Assembly: GCA_012845835.1 (NCBI GenBank) | Contig: JABAKD010000012.1 | Span: 2,155,570 to 2,219,569 of the forward strand | From: Undaria pinnatifida | Lineage: Eukaryota; Sar; Phaeophyceae; Laminariales; Alariaceae | Length of the DNA: 64,000 nt | Direction: 5' to 3' | Part shown: positions 61,686 to 64,000 of the stretch, piece by piece | How positions within the stretch are numbered: the stretch's first letter is position 1 | Layout: every line of letters starts with the position of its first letter | Position numbers and translations under genes: made by a program | The notes under the pieces: generated by a model | Databases searched by the model: none | What the model was told of the DNA's origin: nothing | The model's input: only the letters and a program-made list of their open reading frames with translations

Positions 61686-61903
61686 TGACCACATAAATTG
61701 CAATACAACAAACGTCACATCGGCTCTATTCCACCTGTGTCTATTCCACCTGTGGTGCCCCTCGCAATCACACGAACCAATGGCCCGTGAACGCACACGT
61801 CTGACGACAGTTACATCTATCATATATATGTCGCTCGTTTTGGCGACAGCTATCGTATCTTTTTGTTGATGTTATTCTGGGACACATCTTTGCAGTGGCT
61901 CGG
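61686..61903. other. No gene recognised
   Basis: The word TCTATTCCACCTGTG is tandemly repeated twice at 61725-61755. Includes a solitary satellite-like TTGTTGATGTTATTC at 61862. Confidence 0.45.
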
Positions 61904-62106
61904 GTCACTCGCGCGAGTAGCCCCCCTGTTCCCTCTGCTCAAGAGGTGTTTCAAGCTTTTTCGTTCCATTTAAATTTTGTTTTGAAAAAGAAAAAAAAAA
62001 TCGCAAATAAATGTAACATGGCAAGCTACGCTGCAGCGTCAAAAAACATCACGTAAATGATTCTTGAACCACGCGATAGACACAGAGTCACTCGTGCGAG
62101 TGGCTC
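61904..62106 (+). mobile_element. MITE-C copy
   Basis: GTCACTCGCGCGAGTAGCCCC at the left (perfect CACTCGCGCGAGT core), ACAGAGTCACTCGTGCGAGTGG at the right. Interior contains GCTACGCTGCAGCG. About 203 bp. Confidence 0.8.
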
Positions 62107-62302
62107 AAACGCGGTACTGAAAAACGGGATTACCCCCCACACACACCTTATTTTTGACCCAGGCTACGTACGATAGACGATAGGGAGATCTCTGTTTCTT
62201 GCAAGTTTCTTGGGGGCATTTTTTTTTCGGTTGTTGAGACCAATGGTACTACTAGTAGGGGGTTTATCTTGTTTTGGGCACTTTCTTGTTCAGTGGTTCG
62301 GT

Positions 62303-62516
62303 GTCACTCGCGCGAGTGTCCCCCCCCTGTTGCCTTGCGGCCACTGACCTTCGTGCTGCCTGGTGCTGCATGATGATATAACATTCTCGACATCAACAAT
62401 GCGAAAGAAAAGGGATGGAGCCCTAGCTACGCTGCACCAAGAAAAAAAGTTGAACGCGCGCGCGTTTGTTTTTGTCCAGATTTGAGGTACAGAGGAGTCA
62501 CTCGCGCGACCGGTGA
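62303..62516 (+). mobile_element. MITE-C copy
   Basis: GTCACTCGCGCGAGTGTCCCC at the left, AGGAGTCACTCGCGCGACCGG at the right; interior GCTACGCTGCACC. About 214 bp. Confidence 0.8.
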
Positions 62517-62697
62517 ACACCCGGTTTGGCCTAGGCTCCATTTAATCAAATCAAACCAGCTTTATAATCTACGGTTTAAGTAATCTCCAGCAAAACCTTA
62601 ATAGACATTCAAAAAATTTGACCTGACGTTAATTCGAGAAGGATCACCTAAAGGATTTAAAATAACGTCTACTACTATGCCATCAGGTAGAAACCCC

Positions 62698-62725
62698 GGG
62701 GTCACTCGCGCGGGTGAGACCCCCA
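62698..62725 (+). mobile_element. MITE-C end, solitary
   Basis: GGTCACTCGCGCGGGTGAGACC, a single end palindrome without its partner. Confidence 0.55.
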
Positions 62726-63072
62726 GTTCCTTTCGCGGAGCCATCCCACGGCAGGGGTGGTCGACAGCATCAGATTCTAACAAGCCCCTGAGGTCCTCAC
62801 ACGAGGAACTCGATATATCACCCGATAGGTGACTCGGAAGGCATTCGTTCGCACATCCCGACCAAGCTTCTACTATACCTTAGTATCAAAAAAACATATA
62901 TATATATACATATTCACTCGTGAAATTACTTGATTAATGACTAACCCGTAGTTCGTCGCTTGAGGGCTCAATCGGAGACAGGTACATTATTTAGTCCAAT
63001 GCTACGGTACCATAATAAGGGTTATTATGTCCCTTTTTTGTAAGAGGCTTTTGTTCGCAGTGGTGGCTCGGG
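62726..63072. other. No gene recognised
   Basis: A (TA)n run at 62892-62908; otherwise nothing identified. Confidence 0.45.
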
Positions 63073-63265
63073 GTCAGTCGCGCTTGAGTGACCCATCCCC
63101 CTGCTCTCTATGCGCGGTCATAGGGTTTCGTGCTGCTTGAATATTTCAATGTGCGAATCCCCAACGGGATGGTTAGCTATTAGTAGTGTAGATAGATGCT
63201 GCGCCAAAAAAAATCGCCCACCTTGGTTTAGTCAGTGAGGTATACAGAGTCACTCGTGCCACCGG
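63073..63265 (+). mobile_element. MITE-C copy
   Basis: GGTCAGTCGCGCTTGAGTGACC at the left (now a degraded palindrome), CAGAGTCACTCGTGCCACCGG at the right; interior GCTGCGCCAAAAAAAATCG. Confidence 0.7.
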
Positions 63266-63299
63266 TGAAGACCCGGTAATGAAAATTGGGGGGTACCCC

Positions 63300-63420
63300 C
63301 CCTACCGTAGCCTTGCTTATTAGTTAATCCAACAACTGCAACCCCTACCGTGGGATGACTCGAAGACAGGTACGTTATTGGTTAATCCAACAACGGCAAC
63401 CCATACCGTGGGATGAGTCT
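63300..63420. repeat. About 68-bp tandem repeat, 2 copies
   Basis: TTAGTTAATCCAACAACTGC and TTGGTTAATCCAACAACGGC, each followed by CTACCGTGGGATGACTC / ATACCGTGGGATGAGTC. Confidence 0.75.
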
Positions 63421-63590
63421 CGGGTCTTACGCTTCTCTCGGTGCTATTTTAGTTCCGCGACACTATGTGAATCCGCTGCAGCGCGATACTTAGCCACGCT
63501 GCGCCAAGCATATCGAGCGTAAGAAAAGTGTTTTCGATTTTAAAAAAAAAGTGAGGTGCAGAGTCACCCAATCAATGTGCGAGTGGCTCG
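63420..63590 (+). mobile_element. MITE-C copy, decayed
   Basis: Interior CTTAGCCACGCTGCGCCAAGC and right end CAGAGTCACCC..TGTGCGAGTGGCTC match the family; the left palindrome is lost. Confidence 0.5.
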
Positions 63591-63690
63591 AATATATTAA
63601 CGAAAAACGGGGGGGGGGGGTATGATACTGCAATACGGTACCCTTGACAGTTTCTCCAAATTCAAATCGGTTTTTCGGTTAAGAAGGGCG

Positions 63691-63948
63691 TGTGGTACGA
63701 TGGCGAGGTATACCTGTTTTTGGCTGAAACGGTTTCTGAATGACGAGGTTCCTTAACCCAAAATCGTCGAAAAAACGCCAAAAATATTTTTGCATGATTC
63801 TTGTCGTGTACCCTAGGCCAAGAGATTTTTTCGTCCGGTAGCAGTTTTAATTATCTCCAAATTAGTGTTTTGCCTTTGAGAGGTCTTAAGCTTCCAAATT
63901 GAGGGGTAGTATTAAGAAAAAAAGTGGTGCACCTCTATTATTGTAGCA
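63691..63948 (+). mobile_element. MITE-A, full copy
   Basis: TGTGGTACGATGGCGAGGTATACC-like left end, GTGCACCTCTATTATTGTAGC right end; interior TTCTGAATGACGAGGTTCCTT and CTAGGCCAAGAGATTTTTTC. About 258 bp. Confidence 0.8.
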
Positions 63949-63971
63949 CGCGTCGAAGGACGTGTCTTAAC

Positions 63972-64000
63972 TGATTGTACGATAATCCCCCCCCCAGAAA
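63972..64000 (+). mobile_element. MITE-B start, cut by the window end
   Basis: GATTGTACGATAATCCCCCC is a MITE-B left end, 24 bp after the MITE-A copy. Confidence 0.6.

Overview
The window is nuclear DNA of a eukaryote whose genome is rich in transposable elements (TEs). The sequence shows spliced exons with GT-AG borders, LTR retrotransposons of two superfamilies, tRNA-headed SINEs, MITEs, minisatellites and many long G or C tracts. There are no bacterial-style gene clusters, rRNA genes or CRISPR arrays. A stramenopile, most likely a brown alga, is my inference. It rests on the style of the Copia proteins and on my recollection that uncharacterised brown-algal proteins resemble the split glycosyltransferase-like gene; a database search must confirm it.

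Main result: five separated coding pieces on the + strand (29103-29762, 41219-41442, 42962-43235, 46744-46908, 50439-50756) fit together as one gene. Each internal border has a GT donor or AG acceptor, and the phases match at every junction (0/0, 2/2, 0/0, 0/0). The predicted product is about 546 residues: an N-terminal hydrophobic anchor, an HVRMGD motif and a later CSTFGQVAGL motif, as in fucosyltransferase-type GT-B enzymes. The gene covers about 21.7 kb because its introns (11.5, 1.5, 3.5 and 3.5 kb) are filled with TEs.

Layout. 0-4.9 kb: simple and tandem repeats, two SINEs, weak ORFs. 4.9-13.6 kb: a decayed Copia element on the - strand (gag to RNase H, 12.2-7.6 kb) with a half-tRNA primer-binding site, flanked by paired repeat blocks and a 1.4 kb near-perfect palindrome. 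13.7-22.6 kb: G/C-tract repeats, a truncated chromovirus (- strand), a 71-bp minisatellite, fold-back elements, small ORFs. 22.65-26.3 kb: an LTR-bounded chromovirus with gag, protease and chromodomain but no reverse transcriptase, RNase H or integrase core. 26.3-28.9 kb: G/C-tract repeat and a MITE just upstream of the glycosyltransferase-like gene. 29.1-50.8 kb: that gene, with a rearranged Copia element (36.7-40.3 kb) in intron 1. 51-64 kb: tandem repeats, a tyrosine-recombinase relic, three MITE families, an 11-bp satellite, and the C-terminal part of a PIF1-like helicase.

Only the glycosyltransferase-like gene looks like a plausible working host gene; the PIF1-like piece is a fragment. 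All recognised TE coding regions are disabled by stops, frameshifts or deletions. Three MITE groups recur: MITE-A (TIR TGCTACGATAGAGGTATACC), MITE-B (TIR CTACGATAGCCCCCC, sharing the CTACGATAG core with MITE-A) and MITE-C (both ends carry a CACTCGCGCGAGTG-like palindrome). A longer composite family (called R1/R2 here) accounts for most poly-G and poly-C tracts.
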